A stretch of 64,000 nt of DNA from Ectobius pallidus (Eukaryota > Arthropoda > Insecta > Blattodea > Ectobiidae), in the NCBI GenBank assembly GCA_964059195.1, contig CAXKWD010000004.1, positions 122,050,043 to 122,114,042 on the forward strand, written 5' to 3'. Numbering within the stretch: position 1 is the first letter of the stretch; each line of letters starts with the position of its first letter. Below, one piece after another: positions 11,351 to 21,241 of this stretch. The notes below the pieces were generated by a model. That model did not search any database. It was not told the origin of the DNA and saw only the letters and a list, made by a program, of their open reading frames with translations. A program made the position numbers and the translations under genes.

Positions 11351-13361
11351 CCATGGGCGCCCATACCCGGGGGCAGGGGGGGCCTCTAGCTCTCAGGGTA
11401 AGGGAAAAACGTATATTGATAATTATAGTCGGGTGTTTTTCTTTGAGGACAATTATTTAAAAGTCAGTAGAGACATAAAAAGTTTGCAGAAGTTTTACCA
11501 AATCGACACCATGGAAGCAGAATCCTCAGGGTATTAGGAAAGGGGTCCAGGGGGTCCGAACCCCTAAAAATCAAAATCTAAAATTTTATTTTTCTATTTA
11601 AGAAAAAATATTAAATTTAACAAGTTTTTTTGGTGTGTCAAATATGATATAGCAGTTATTTTGTTTTCATAACAGAATGAGTCGGGTATTATTTTCTTAT
11701 AAATAGTAATAAGTATCATAACTTAGATAACGATTGCTTGTTTACGTTGGCATGACTTAGAGTATGGTAAACAAATTTGCTAACTAGTTTTTCAGTGCTG
11801 AAATAGCATAAAATGTGATTTTCATTAGTTCAATATTTAAAAAAATTTCGGGGATGGATCTCCAACTTAAGTAACAATTTGTTGTTTACGTTGGCATATC
11901 TTAGAGTAGGCCTATCGTAAACAAAGTTGGTAACTAGTTTTTCAGTGCTAAAATAGGATAATGTGATTTTCATTGCTTCAATATTTAAAAAAATTCCGGA
12001 GATGGACCCCAACGTAAGTAACAATTTCTTGTTTACGTTGGCATTTCGTAGAGTATGGTAAACCAATTTGCTAACTAGTTTTTCAGTGCTAAAATTGCGT
12101 GAAATGTGATTTTCATTAGTTCGATATTTAAAAATTTTCCGGGGGTGGACCCCCAACTCAGGTAATGATGAGAATATTATAGGAGAAAAATTCCTCCGGC
12201 ACTGGGACTTGAACCCAGGACCTTTGGCTATTCGCGCCAATGCTCTACCAACTGAGCTAAGCTGGAGCTCAATTCACAGCGCCAGATGGAACTCCCCTCC
12301 TATGACTGATTGCCCTAATGGTCTACCTCACAGACAGACAAGCCATGTCACATGCAGTACTGTGAGGCACACTAAGTAGTGATTTTTGTGACCGGGCTCC
12401 CACTGTTATTGTACAGTTAACATTCAAGACATATATAAGCATTCATGAGCCACATCTGGCGCTGTGAATTGAGCTTCGGCTTAGCTCAGTTGGTAGAGCA
12501 TTGGCGCGAATATCCAAAGGTCCTGGGTTCAAGTCCCAGTGCCGGAGGAATTTTTCTCCTACAAAATTTTCATGTAGTGTCCAACAGAGACAATAATCTG
12601 TGACTCATGAATGCTTATATGTCTGTTAGGTAATGATATTTTGATTACATTGGCATGTCTCAGAGTATGGTAAACACACTTGCTACCTAGTTTTTCAGTG
12701 ATAAAATAGCATAAAATGTGATATTTATTAGCTCAATATTTAAAAATTTTCCAAGGATTGACCCCCGATTTAGGTAACAATTTCTTGTTTATGTTGGCAT
12801 GTCTTGAGAATATGGTAAACAAATTTGCTAACTAGTATTTCAGTTCTAAAATAGGGTAAAATGTGATTTTCATTCGTTAAATATTTTAAAAATGTTCGGG
12901 GGAGGACCTTCAACTTAAGTAATAATTTCTCTTTTGCGTTGGCATATCATAGATTATAGTAAACAAATTTGCTAACTAGTTTTTTAGTGCTAAAATAGCG
13001 TAAAATGTGATTTTCATTAGTTCAATATTTAAAAATTTCCCGAGGGTGGACACCCGACTTAGGTAACAATTTCTTGTATGCTAAACACATTTCCTAATTA
13101 GTTTTTGAGTGCTAAAATAGCGTAAAATGTGATTTTCATTTTGCGGGGGTGGACCCCGACCCCCCTTTCTTGAGGGTATTCCATTCGCCCAAACCCTCAT
13201 CACTTTCGACCCTCCCCGAAATTATTTTCTGGATACGTCATTTTTGCACTTATTATATTATTAATATAATGTTACAAAGTGGCCCAAGAAGTTAAAGCGA
13301 AAAAAAATAATTTAATAAATAAATTGCCCCCCCCTAGAAAATATCATATGGGCGCCCCTGG
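11351..13361. mobile_element. TIR-bounded element built of ~145-bp tandem repeats
   Basis: The ends are inverted: CCATGGGCGCCCATA at 11351 and, on the other strand, CCAGGGGCGCCCATA from 13361. Outside them are TAGGTA and TAGGTG, a possible 6-bp target duplication with one mismatch. The interior from about 11640 to 13170 is a tandem array of about 145-bp units, each with GTTGGCAT, GCTAACTAGTTTTTCAGTGC, AATGTGATTTTCATTAGTTC and a GGGGGTGGACCCCC-like hairpin. Units begin near 11741, 11885, 12031, 12640, 12788 and 12934. No transposase is present, so it is non-autonomous. Superfamily unassigned. Confidence 0.65.
12170..12627. mobile_element. Element with two opposed tRNA-like cloverleaves
   Basis: The 10-bp direct repeat AGGTAATGAT at 12160-12169 and 12628-12637 flanks this 458-bp insert, which splits the surrounding tandem array. 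It contains a tRNA-like segment on the minus strand (12195-12266) and a near copy on the plus strand (12475-12546), about 208 bp apart. Each has an A-box-like TAGCTCAGTTGGTAGAGC, an anticodon stem TTGGC/GCCAA and a T-arm around GGGTTCAAGTCCC. Acceptor mismatches and the repeat context argue against working tRNAs. The sequence outside the cores is also inverted (GGAGAAAAATTCC versus GGAATTTTTCTCC). A second locus lies at 30.7-32.2 kb. Confidence 0.8.
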
Positions 13362-14242
13362 TAGGTGCATTGTTTAAAAGTTACTAAATTTTGAAGAGAG
13401 ATGTCAAAGGAATATAATTAAATGCATTTAGAGTTACATTTATTCAGTACCAAACTTACATTTATTAACATTTAAATTAATAACATTTGAATGTATTTAG
13501 AATTCAATTAATTAACATTTAGATTTACATAAAATTTAAGACTAATTTAGGAAATAAAAAAATATTGCCTGTACCAAATGAGCAGATTACACCTAATAGG
13601 GCCTATCCAAGATAATATTTTCGCGATAGTTCTATGTTTACTATACCTGGTATGTCATGAGAAATCTAGTACTGTACACGAAATGTTTTATTAACTTCTC
13701 TGACAGGACAAAGAAAATAAGGAAAGTTTTAGGTACCAAATAATGCATTTCTCGTAAAATATTATAATGCTGATTCCTTAACAGATGTAAGCAGAATATT
13801 CGCTGTATTTCCAGAATAAATCTTAATGTACGAAGGTAGGCCTAATGGTAATGTATGTATAGGTGACTGACTACAGTCTCCGACCTGATTATAATATAAA
13901 GAGAAGAGGATATGTCTTTATCACTTCTGTAGGAGGAAATTTAATAAATATTGAGTCAGATCTGTGATTGGCTGATTTCAGACTCATTCTTACATGTTAT
14001 TGGATCAAATCTAAAGAAAGGCTTATAAACTAAAATCTAATAAACTATGGACATTATTTTTATTAATACATTTTATTTCCGTATCTATCTGCTTTTCGCC
14101 TAATCACCACTAATTTCAAAGTAATATTAGCAACACAATTCCAAGAAAGTCCACGCCGGAGAATTATTAAGTAGTGAGTAACGCAGGCTGCATGATTTAT
14201 TTATTGTAGACACAAATCTTAATGTACACAGATAGCTTTATC
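13362..14242. other. Intergenic DNA, nothing recognised
   Basis: AT-rich DNA with a short run of imperfect ACATTTA-type repeats near 13430-13540. No frame with a recognisable domain, RNA gene or element end was found. Confidence 0.5.
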
Positions 14243-14250
14243 CTCTATGG

Positions 14251-15374
14251 CAGGGGAAGTCAACTACGTCTTGTGATGACGTTTGTGGAGCAAGAGCATG
14301 CGGATCCCATGTGTGTGACGTCAGCAAGAGCGCACGGTAGTAGGGGTGTTTAGAGTACGCTAGATTTAGGTACTAGAGGACCTATTCACTTTAGCTCTGT
14401 GGGTAGAACAACTTCTGGTTGGAAATACGGAGCATTTTTCAAAGTTAATGCAAGATGCGATCCTGATAGTGTTCTCTCTGCAGAACATGTGTTAGTTCTG
14501 CAAAACATTCTTCTTCAGTTCGAATCGAGGTTTCAGGATGTGGAAAACCTTTCTCCAATATTTAAACTTTTTGCTACCCCATATTTAGTTAATGTCAAAG
14601 ACGTTCCTTGCCCGTATCAGTTGGAACTGCTAAACTTACAATGCGACGATCTGTTAAAGGACAAATACGAACGTAAAGTGGTCTTGGGTAACTTTTACAG
14701 AAATTTCTCTGAAACCAGATTCCCGAAACTTGCCGCACGAATATTATGTAATTTTGGATCGACATATGTGGCCGAACAATTTTTTTCACTAATGAAACGT
14801 GCAAAGCTCAAATCAAAAAGTACATTGTCAAATCACAACCTAAATTTAGTCTTCGATTAAATATTGCTCAAACATTACGTCCCAACATTGATAAACTTGT
14901 TAAAGAAAAAAGAGACAGGAAAGTCAGAAAATTGTTACTGTTATCTTGTATCATCTAAGGTGGAGACGAGCTTGTATGGTAATTAATTCAGTTCATTTTT
15001 TTAATTATTTTTATAGTAGTGAATTATGTTAATTCAAATAATAGTATTGTCTATTTTTGTCAAAGAACATAGATTTTGTGGAAAGGCAATTGTTCTCACA
15101 GAATAGAAAAATAGAATAATTTATAATATGTTAAACTACTGTGCTGTAATTAACCGATAAACTATCAAGAAAATCGATTGATGTTTCATTAACTCGGAAA
15201 CACGTATTACGTAAGTTCTAAACCCCTAAATTCCCCCTGCCCGCAATACTAATACCCCTCTCTTCCCCCCTGTTCACTGATGCCTACATTTCACATACTC
15301 CTCGCAGAGGTACAACGCGAGCAGTGAGAGCAGAAAGCAGTGACGTCACAGAGCAACCTTCTGTCTTCCCCTGC
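14251..15374 (+). mobile_element. Deleted hAT-family DNA transposon
   Basis: CAGGGGAAG opens the element at 14251 and CTTCCCCTG occurs inverted at the other end near 15365-15373. The flanks are CTCTATGG (14243-14250) and GTCTATGG (15375-15382), an 8-bp duplication with one mismatch, as expected for hAT. The 1.12-kb body holds only the C-terminal part of a transposase. Most of the transposase, including the catalytic core, is missing, so it would need help to move. Confidence 0.75.
14399..14935 (+). pseudogene. hAT transposase C-terminal fragment (GTF2IRD2/ZBED5-like)
   Basis: The translated segment includes LELLNLQCDDLLKDKYE and ends with the dimerisation region FPKLAARILCNFGSTYVAEQ followed by FFSLMKRAKLKSKSTLSNHNLN. 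That pattern (ARIL.FGSTY.CEQ.FS.M...KS..RS.L...HL) is typical of the hAT group related to GTF2IRD2 and ZBED5. Near 14845 a one-base frameshift occurs, after which LRLNIAQTLRPNIDKLVKEK continues the family's C-terminus. No upstream catalytic motifs remain. It is a relic. Confidence 0.8.
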
Positions 15375-15382
15375 GTCTATGG

Positions 15383-17640
15383 ACTAACGAAGATGATCGC
15401 AAAACGAAAATAGATTTTATATTTTGTTCTAGTGTTACCTACTGCCCCCTGTAATCTGCAAGTTTATGCAACTTACTTCTACTCGTATTTTGTATAAGTA
15501 TAACATGTAATTGACAGGCAACAGGTCTTCATCACATTTCACTAGATCGACAATCTTTTAAAAAACGTCGTACACTGTAACCAGCCACTCAGAAAATGTA
15601 AATAGGAACTGGGGATAATTTACATGTGTCTGCACATATTATGACATTAGTTTGTTCCTGCCATCTGACTTTCAGATTTGTTCTTATATTCTAGTTCCCG
15701 GGTACCTCTACTCTACAATTTTATTGTACAAACATGACCTTACACCACTTGCCTATGGATACGAATGGACCACCACCAGATAAAAACAGAAGATCATTAA
15801 TACCAGTGGCGGCTCGTGGATATTGAGTTGAGGGGATCTGCATACAAAAATTCGCTTTTGATATAACTTTAGGGCTACTTTACTTATAGTTAGGACATAT
15901 TTAGGTAACTTCGGGCATGCCCTAGGACTGACCTTAGATGCGCAGAAAATTAGGGTGTGGAGGAGGTGGGCCGTGGGATAAGAATTCGCCAGTTGCAACT
16001 AAGCCACCCTCTTAACAAGAGCTGTCCGAGCGACTTACTACCTTCGTAAAAACATTATGCTCACGTAGTCTACAATTTGTTCATAATTAAAAGAGGTGGG
16101 CCTATTATATAATCTGGGACAAAACTAGAGTTGTATTTTAGACCTGCACATGTGAAACATTTAGGTTCAATTAAACGATTTGTTTGGTATTAGCAGGACA
16201 TTTCTTACTAAGCTTACGTTTTCCTAATGAAGCATAGCAGTAGTCTCAGCACTAACAAGAGGAGAGTGAAAGTTGTCCAGCCGGTGTAGTAAACCTCGCA
16301 TGCCTCTCTCACTAGAAATGGGGGGCCATACCCGAAGTTACATGAGTATATCTTTAACTCCATGCTTATCCCCTTATAGGCAGGGAAGTTTTCTATAACC
16401 TTCTTACTAAATTTCGGAATTTTGTTCAGCCCAGTCTTTCAATGGACAATATAGCTAATGCGACCAGTCTCTCTTCTCATTGCATTTCTAAGATAGGATT
16501 TTACTTTTTTTAAACATGAGAAACATCATCTTTCTGAAGATGTCGTTGGTAAGGTGATAGTTGTGCGTAGGACTTTCGCAACTTCTGAAAATGATGCCTA
16601 TAAGTTCTCATGCAGAAGGAACTGCAGGATCTTGACTGCGCCGTTGATGATTCTAAATTGATGTTGATTAATAATACCAACCCGTTTGCTTTTTTGTTTA
16701 GCAAAACTTGATATAGCCACTAATGTTTCTTTCACGTTATTATGACGCTCAACATCTGCTTATGAGTTGAACATAAACAGTCCTGAATGGTTTCTCCTCC
16801 TAGCAGGGCTAAGTTCAAGGTGTTAATTAAATATTTCAACGAATAGGCTATGCCTGTTTGATAATATTTTCAATTAGTTCCCTACGATCGGTTAGGCCTA
16901 TGACTTTCTGAGTACAGCTAAAGCCCCCACTAAACAAAATACATGAACAACAAAATACATGGACAACAAAATAGCTCGTTTCTAATATCGTAATCTGCCA
17001 ACAATTCGAACTACTTATACACATCACAATTAAAGCACTTCCTCTTATAATACGTTTTTGACGTCTTGTTTGCAGACTGTTTTATATCCAGATAATTTCA
17101 CATTTTCTCTGAATTGTTGACTTATTGAAATGAAATGACTGTAAATATTTAATAGAATTAAGTTACCAGACGTTGTTGAAGTTGTTAAACCATTGCCGTC
17201 TGCTATCCTGTATCCGCTTTCCCATTCGCGCGAGATCCCATGTAATCCAGCGTAGGGAACATTTTCCCAGCTAGAGGTGCTGATTTCGTGGTATAAGTCA
17301 GTATGGTGACAGTGTTTACTGGTATGTTGTACTGATGTAAATTAAAGTAAACTGATAGAACAATGCTTTCAGGTCAGATTTATTCAGTGTGGGAGTATGA
17401 CCCGGTGCCTTTAATTCCTCTTTCAGTAGGCCTATGTTTGTTTCCTAAAATGTTCTTATTAAAGTAATAAATCACTGAAGTTACGAAGCCATGTGCCACA
17501 TAAATAGGGCTTACATATAGCAAAAACTAAAGACAGTTCAAAGGTTTTTGATATTAATGTACAATTAATTATTAAAGCCTTAATGTACTTGCTGCCTTTA
17601 CGCATGATTGTTAATTTAATATTATAATGTGCTTTACTGT
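15383..17640. other. Intergenic DNA with a possible hAT-like terminus
   Basis: At about 15804 CAGTGGCGGCTCGTGG resembles a terminus seen in some DNA transposons, but I found no inverted partner. Frames of 60-80 codons near 15.75-16.7 kb have no recognisable domains. A small repeat of ACAACAAAATACATG lies near 16935-16975. Nothing else supports a gene. Confidence 0.45.
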
Positions 17641-18595
17641 GTATACCATTCTGTAAAAGGGGAAAAGGTAATCTGCGCCACTTTTACCTTTTCCCCAACC
17701 TACACGGTGTGAACTGCGCCACCGAGATATGTAAACTGCGCCATCGACATTTAAATGGTGTCACCGTCATACTAAGACACTAACATTTTCCTTCCCACTT
17801 CTCCAGACTTAGGACAGGCTATGAAATTGCATAGGTGTGGTTAAAAATGTTAGGCTTAGTGGCTTTGTCATTTTAAAAATTTTTTAAAAACAATACCCTA
17901 ATTTCTTTTGCATGAACGCTTCGTCACTTATAAAATTATTAAAACACTACCCTAATTTTTTTGAATGAGCACTTTGTTCTCATATGACGTCTTCTTAATA
18001 AAATCAAAACGGGATATTTCATTGTTTATATATTGTTCTCCCCATTTGAGTAGACGAGAATACTTGTCATTTATTTTAGTGTTCTTCTTACAGGTATCCC
18101 TTGTTCAATACTTCTCAGTTTTATGTAGGCACTTGTTTGGAACTGGAGAAGTGCATTTAACACAAGAAAGATGTTGGAAAAAGCGTGGTAAAATATCGAA
18201 TTATATTTTGCGTGAAATGATTCTACTGCATTAGTCGTTTCTTTGCATTCTGGGGAATGTTCATTCGCCCATACTGAGGGTGGAAACGGGGCGTCTGGAC
18301 TCTGGAGAAATATAGTTATCAAGCACATAGTCACAGAATTTAGTGACTTTATCGTTTTCAGGTAGAAACGAACATTCACATATTAGGTCTAACTTTTGTT
18401 TGCCTATAACTACTGCCACAACCTACATATCTCTGTGGCGCAGTTTATATATCTGTGTGCCGCAGTTTACATATCTGAGTGCCGCAGTTTACATATCTAT
18501 GTGCCGCAGTTTACATATATCATTTTTATTCTATTTCAAATTCGGTGTGAACCGTGGCGCAGATTACATACATCCCTGTAAAAGTATAGGTTGTG
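17641..18595. repeat. Dispersed repeat with CTGCGCCA/TGGCGCAG words and a local hairpin
   Basis: The left part (17650-17765) has a hairpin of GGGGAAAAGGTAA and its complement, then several TGTAAACTGCGCCA-type words. The right part (18420-18575) carries the inverse words (TGGCGCAGATTACA, GCCGCAGTTTACATA), including a 22-bp tandem array. The two sides are loosely inverted, suggesting an old fold-back family. The centre has no recognised gene. Confidence 0.55.
18426..18513. repeat. Four tandem 22-bp repeats
   Basis: Four head-to-tail units of 22 bp follow the pattern CATATCTNTGTGCCGCAGTTTA with one to four differences each. The array ends at 18513 and is followed by a partial fifth start. It is part of the surrounding dispersed repeat. 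Frames across it give periodic peptides that I reject as proteins. Confidence 0.85.
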
Positions 18596-18847
18596 CGTCT
18601 AGGTCTGAAGGAGAATATTATTTTGGAATGCAATTGGGTAGCTGCATGGAGAATGAACCGTCAGGGTACTAGGCTGAAAAGCCAAGTTGGATTCAAGTTC
18701 AGGACAAAATTTCCTCTAGAATGCAAATATCTTCAATGAGGTAAAACTAAAGTCATGTTAACAATTTCCATTGTCCTTTTTTTAAATTCGAGTTATATCT
18801 TATTTTACTCTGATATATTTAAGTATATTACAGTACCGGCTCATAAA

Positions 18848-19045
18848 AGCAGATACGCCGTGGTGCAATTGATGTACTAGTATGCTTTAAGCAGAGAGTC
18901 TGGTTCGATCCCCATTAAGGTCATTCGGATTTTGGACTGTCCTAGTCCTTTTGGTTGCACTGTTCTCATGAAGTTCATTCCTGGTGGCAAAGGCGGCCGG
19001 TGCATAAGGCTGGAATATGTACAGTATCATCGTGTCTCGATTGTA
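18848..19045 (+). repeat. tRNA-derived SINE-like copy
   Basis: An A-box-like TGGTGCAATTGA at the head and a B-box-like TCTGGTTCGATCCCC about 45 bp later are followed by a body with GGCAAAGGCGGCCGGTGC. The body word recurs at about 52940 in a related copy. It is a SINE fossil and not a tRNA gene, because the arms do not pair well. Confidence 0.6.
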
Positions 19046-19451
19046 TAAAAATTCGGGATCCTCATACTTCAGGAACCGTATCCTGAGTTTTTAATGACCC
19101 AAGAGATTTAAGCATTAGGATAGAAAGCATTTAGAATATATTATTACAATTTTTCAAATCTTATGTTTTTGGCTATGTGATAGGCCTACAAAAAATAATA
19201 CCGAAAACAAATTGCGACGCCTATGATATTCTGATGTCAAGACCGAAATATTCCTCCGTCTCAACGGATTTGATTTATAAAGGGATGAGAACTGCAGCCT
19301 GAAATATCCTTCTGAAGCACACCCGTTTATACAAAATAGTCCGAAACTCCCAAGACGTGACTATGTAATGCCTATTTTATGTGTATTGCCAATTTTAATT
19401 GCACAGCATACGGCCATCTTCATTTGTTAATTGACATTATTTGCCACAGTA

Positions 19452-20007
19452 CGAGGGAGAATGAAATGAAAATCGCAATTAATTTTTTTCCATTATTTTA
19501 CAGCAGGAAGAATGCTTGCTTCTACATTATTTTTCCACATAGTCCCCTCCCAGTTCAATGCACTTACGCCATCTGATATGAAGTGCTTCGATACCGCGTG
19601 AGAAAAAATATTTTGGTTGACGCTGTAGCAACTCTTGCACCGCCGATTAGACGGTCTTCGTCAGACCTGAACTTATGCCACCAAGGTGCTCCTTTAATGG
19701 ACCAAAGATGTGAAAGTCTGTTGGTGCCAAAGAGAAGGGTGAGTGCAGGTGTTTTGCTTCAACATGATAACGCCCATCCTCATTCTGCTCGTGCAACTAT
19801 GAAAACGATCGATGACATTCGTTTCAAGTGCCTCCCATATCCGCCATTTTTCTCACGCGGTATCAAAGCACTTCCTATCCGATGGCGCAAGTGCATTGAA
19901 CTAGGAGGGTACTATGTGGAAAAATAATGTAGCCTACAAGCAAGCATTCTTCCTGAAATAAAAAAGTGGGAGAAAATTAATTGCGGTTTTCATTTGATTC
20001 TCCCTCG
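19452..20007 (+). mobile_element. Mariner-derived fold-back element
   Basis: TA lies on both sides (19450-19451 and 20008-20009), the target duplication of Tc1/mariner. The termini are CGAGGGAGAATGAAATGAAA and its near complement, and the inverted repeat continues for roughly 170 bp, down to CTCACGCGGTAT. The short central part (about 19690-19830) encodes a fragment with LLQHDNAHPHSARATMKTI, the HDNA.PH segment holding the second catalytic Asp of mariner transposases. The rest of the transposase is missing. The arms are themselves the inverted 3' end of a mariner. Confidence 0.85.
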
Positions 20008-20009
20008 TA

Positions 20010-20793
20010 TATAGTTCACTTTGCCACTTCAACTACATAACTTCATGAAGGAACGAAATATTTGAATGCCGAACCCTAAGGAACATAAGCGCTACGAGTT
20101 TAATTGCCTTAAAAATTGTATGTATTTTTAAAAAATAATTCTGTAGTCTTAGAGTTAGGAAAATACTTTTAAAATTAGGATCTGTATTTTTAAATTGCCG
20201 ACTGTAGTTGCAATATCCGTTTCACTTATTTATATCTGGCTAAATTTATATGTGTTTTCATAAGAATAGATTTGACTATAGGCCCCACCACTAAATCAGC
20301 GCCAAGAGGCCAATTTGCGACCTACGTCGATTTCACTGTTTTCATTCGAATGGAAAGACGGAAAGAGCATAGGAGACTGTACCCTCTTGTGGAAAGTTAA
20401 ATCTACGAAGTTGCTTCACAAAACGCAGTGCTGTTTCACGTAAATTCAACATCATTGAAAAGGCAGGAATGAATGCCTTGTGGGCGGGGACTTTCTCTCC
20501 GGAAACTGGCAGTCCGTTGGAAGGAAAAGGACACACAGGCCTTGTTAACAGGACTACAACCCCGGATGAGGAAATGACTTCTCTTTGCGAGCGCTCTGTT
20601 TCGAGTGTATGCATATAGACGACAGCGGGATTTTTAAAATTAGAGAAGGAAAGTAGGGAAATTTCTGGTAAATATATTGAAAATCTAAGACATGATCTCT
20701 GGGGGGAGGCTGCATCTCCGCAGTCTTCCTTCGCAAGCCGCCCCTGATTAATATTCATCACAGCGTCAATATTTTGCACATTGCCTTCTGCAG
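20010..20793. other. Region upstream of the cysteine-rich gene
   Basis: A 145-codon open frame on the minus strand (20779-20342) contains NGLPVSGEKVPAHKAFIPAF and similar text but matches no domain I know. Its GC content is higher than its surroundings, so it could be a dispersed repeat or a conserved upstream region. I do not call it a gene. A first exon of the gene downstream may lie here but I could not place it. Confidence 0.35.
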
Positions 20794-21013
20794 GTCATGA
20801 CGGTGTTCCTGCTTGCAGTCAACACTGCAAAACTCCAGAAGTCTCTTCTAGGCGTTGATCTGGAAACTCTATATGAACCCGACAGCAGATGTAAAGCTTT
20901 CAGGAAGTCCTTTCCTTGTACAGTGACTAAACCTTCTGATTGTGCCAAAGGAGAAACCTATGTAGAGAAGAACGTGTTCTTCGGTTGCTGTCCCGGATGT
21001 GTGAAGTATAGAG
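20794..21013 (+). CDS. Secreted cysteine-rich protein, internal exon (IGFBP/FPI-like)
   Basis: The exon begins after a splice acceptor (polypyrimidine then CTTCTGCAG, ending 20793) and ends at AGAG before GTGAGT at 21014, leaving phase 1. It reads through a hydrophobic stretch (MTVFLLAV, ATG at 20797), probably the end of a signal peptide started upstream, then a Cys-rich domain with C..F..FPC, SDCAKGE and FFGCCPGCVKY. The GCCPGC core resembles the N-terminal motif of insulin-like-growth-factor-binding and insect fungal-protease-inhibitor-like proteins. The second exon follows 2.4 kb downstream in matching phase. The 5' start is unresolved. Function is inferred only: an extracellular, disulphide-rich protein. 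Confidence 0.7.
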
Positions 21014-21207
21014 GTGAGTTACACCTTGAATGTTTGAAACTACGTAAATTTCAATAAGATTATTCGCTTTCTCTTAACCGTATTAATTTATTCAGCTTAC
21101 TGGGAATGTAAGATTGCACTGTATCACTCGCGACAAAGAAAGAAAAAAGAAAGGACATGAAAAGAGTGATATAAAACAGAGCGGGAATGGATGAGAGTCA
21201 GAAAGGG

Positions 21208-21241
<34 letters not shown>

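Noticed and set aside
12195..12266. Possible functional tRNA gene (minus strand)
   Set aside because: The cloverleaf is decent but has acceptor mismatches, lacks the conserved T33, occurs in opposed pairs at two loci and lies in an insertion with a target duplication.
20342..20779. 145-codon minus-strand open frame as a gene
   Set aside because: No recognisable domain, no splice or start evidence, and it lies just upstream of a supported exon on the other strand.
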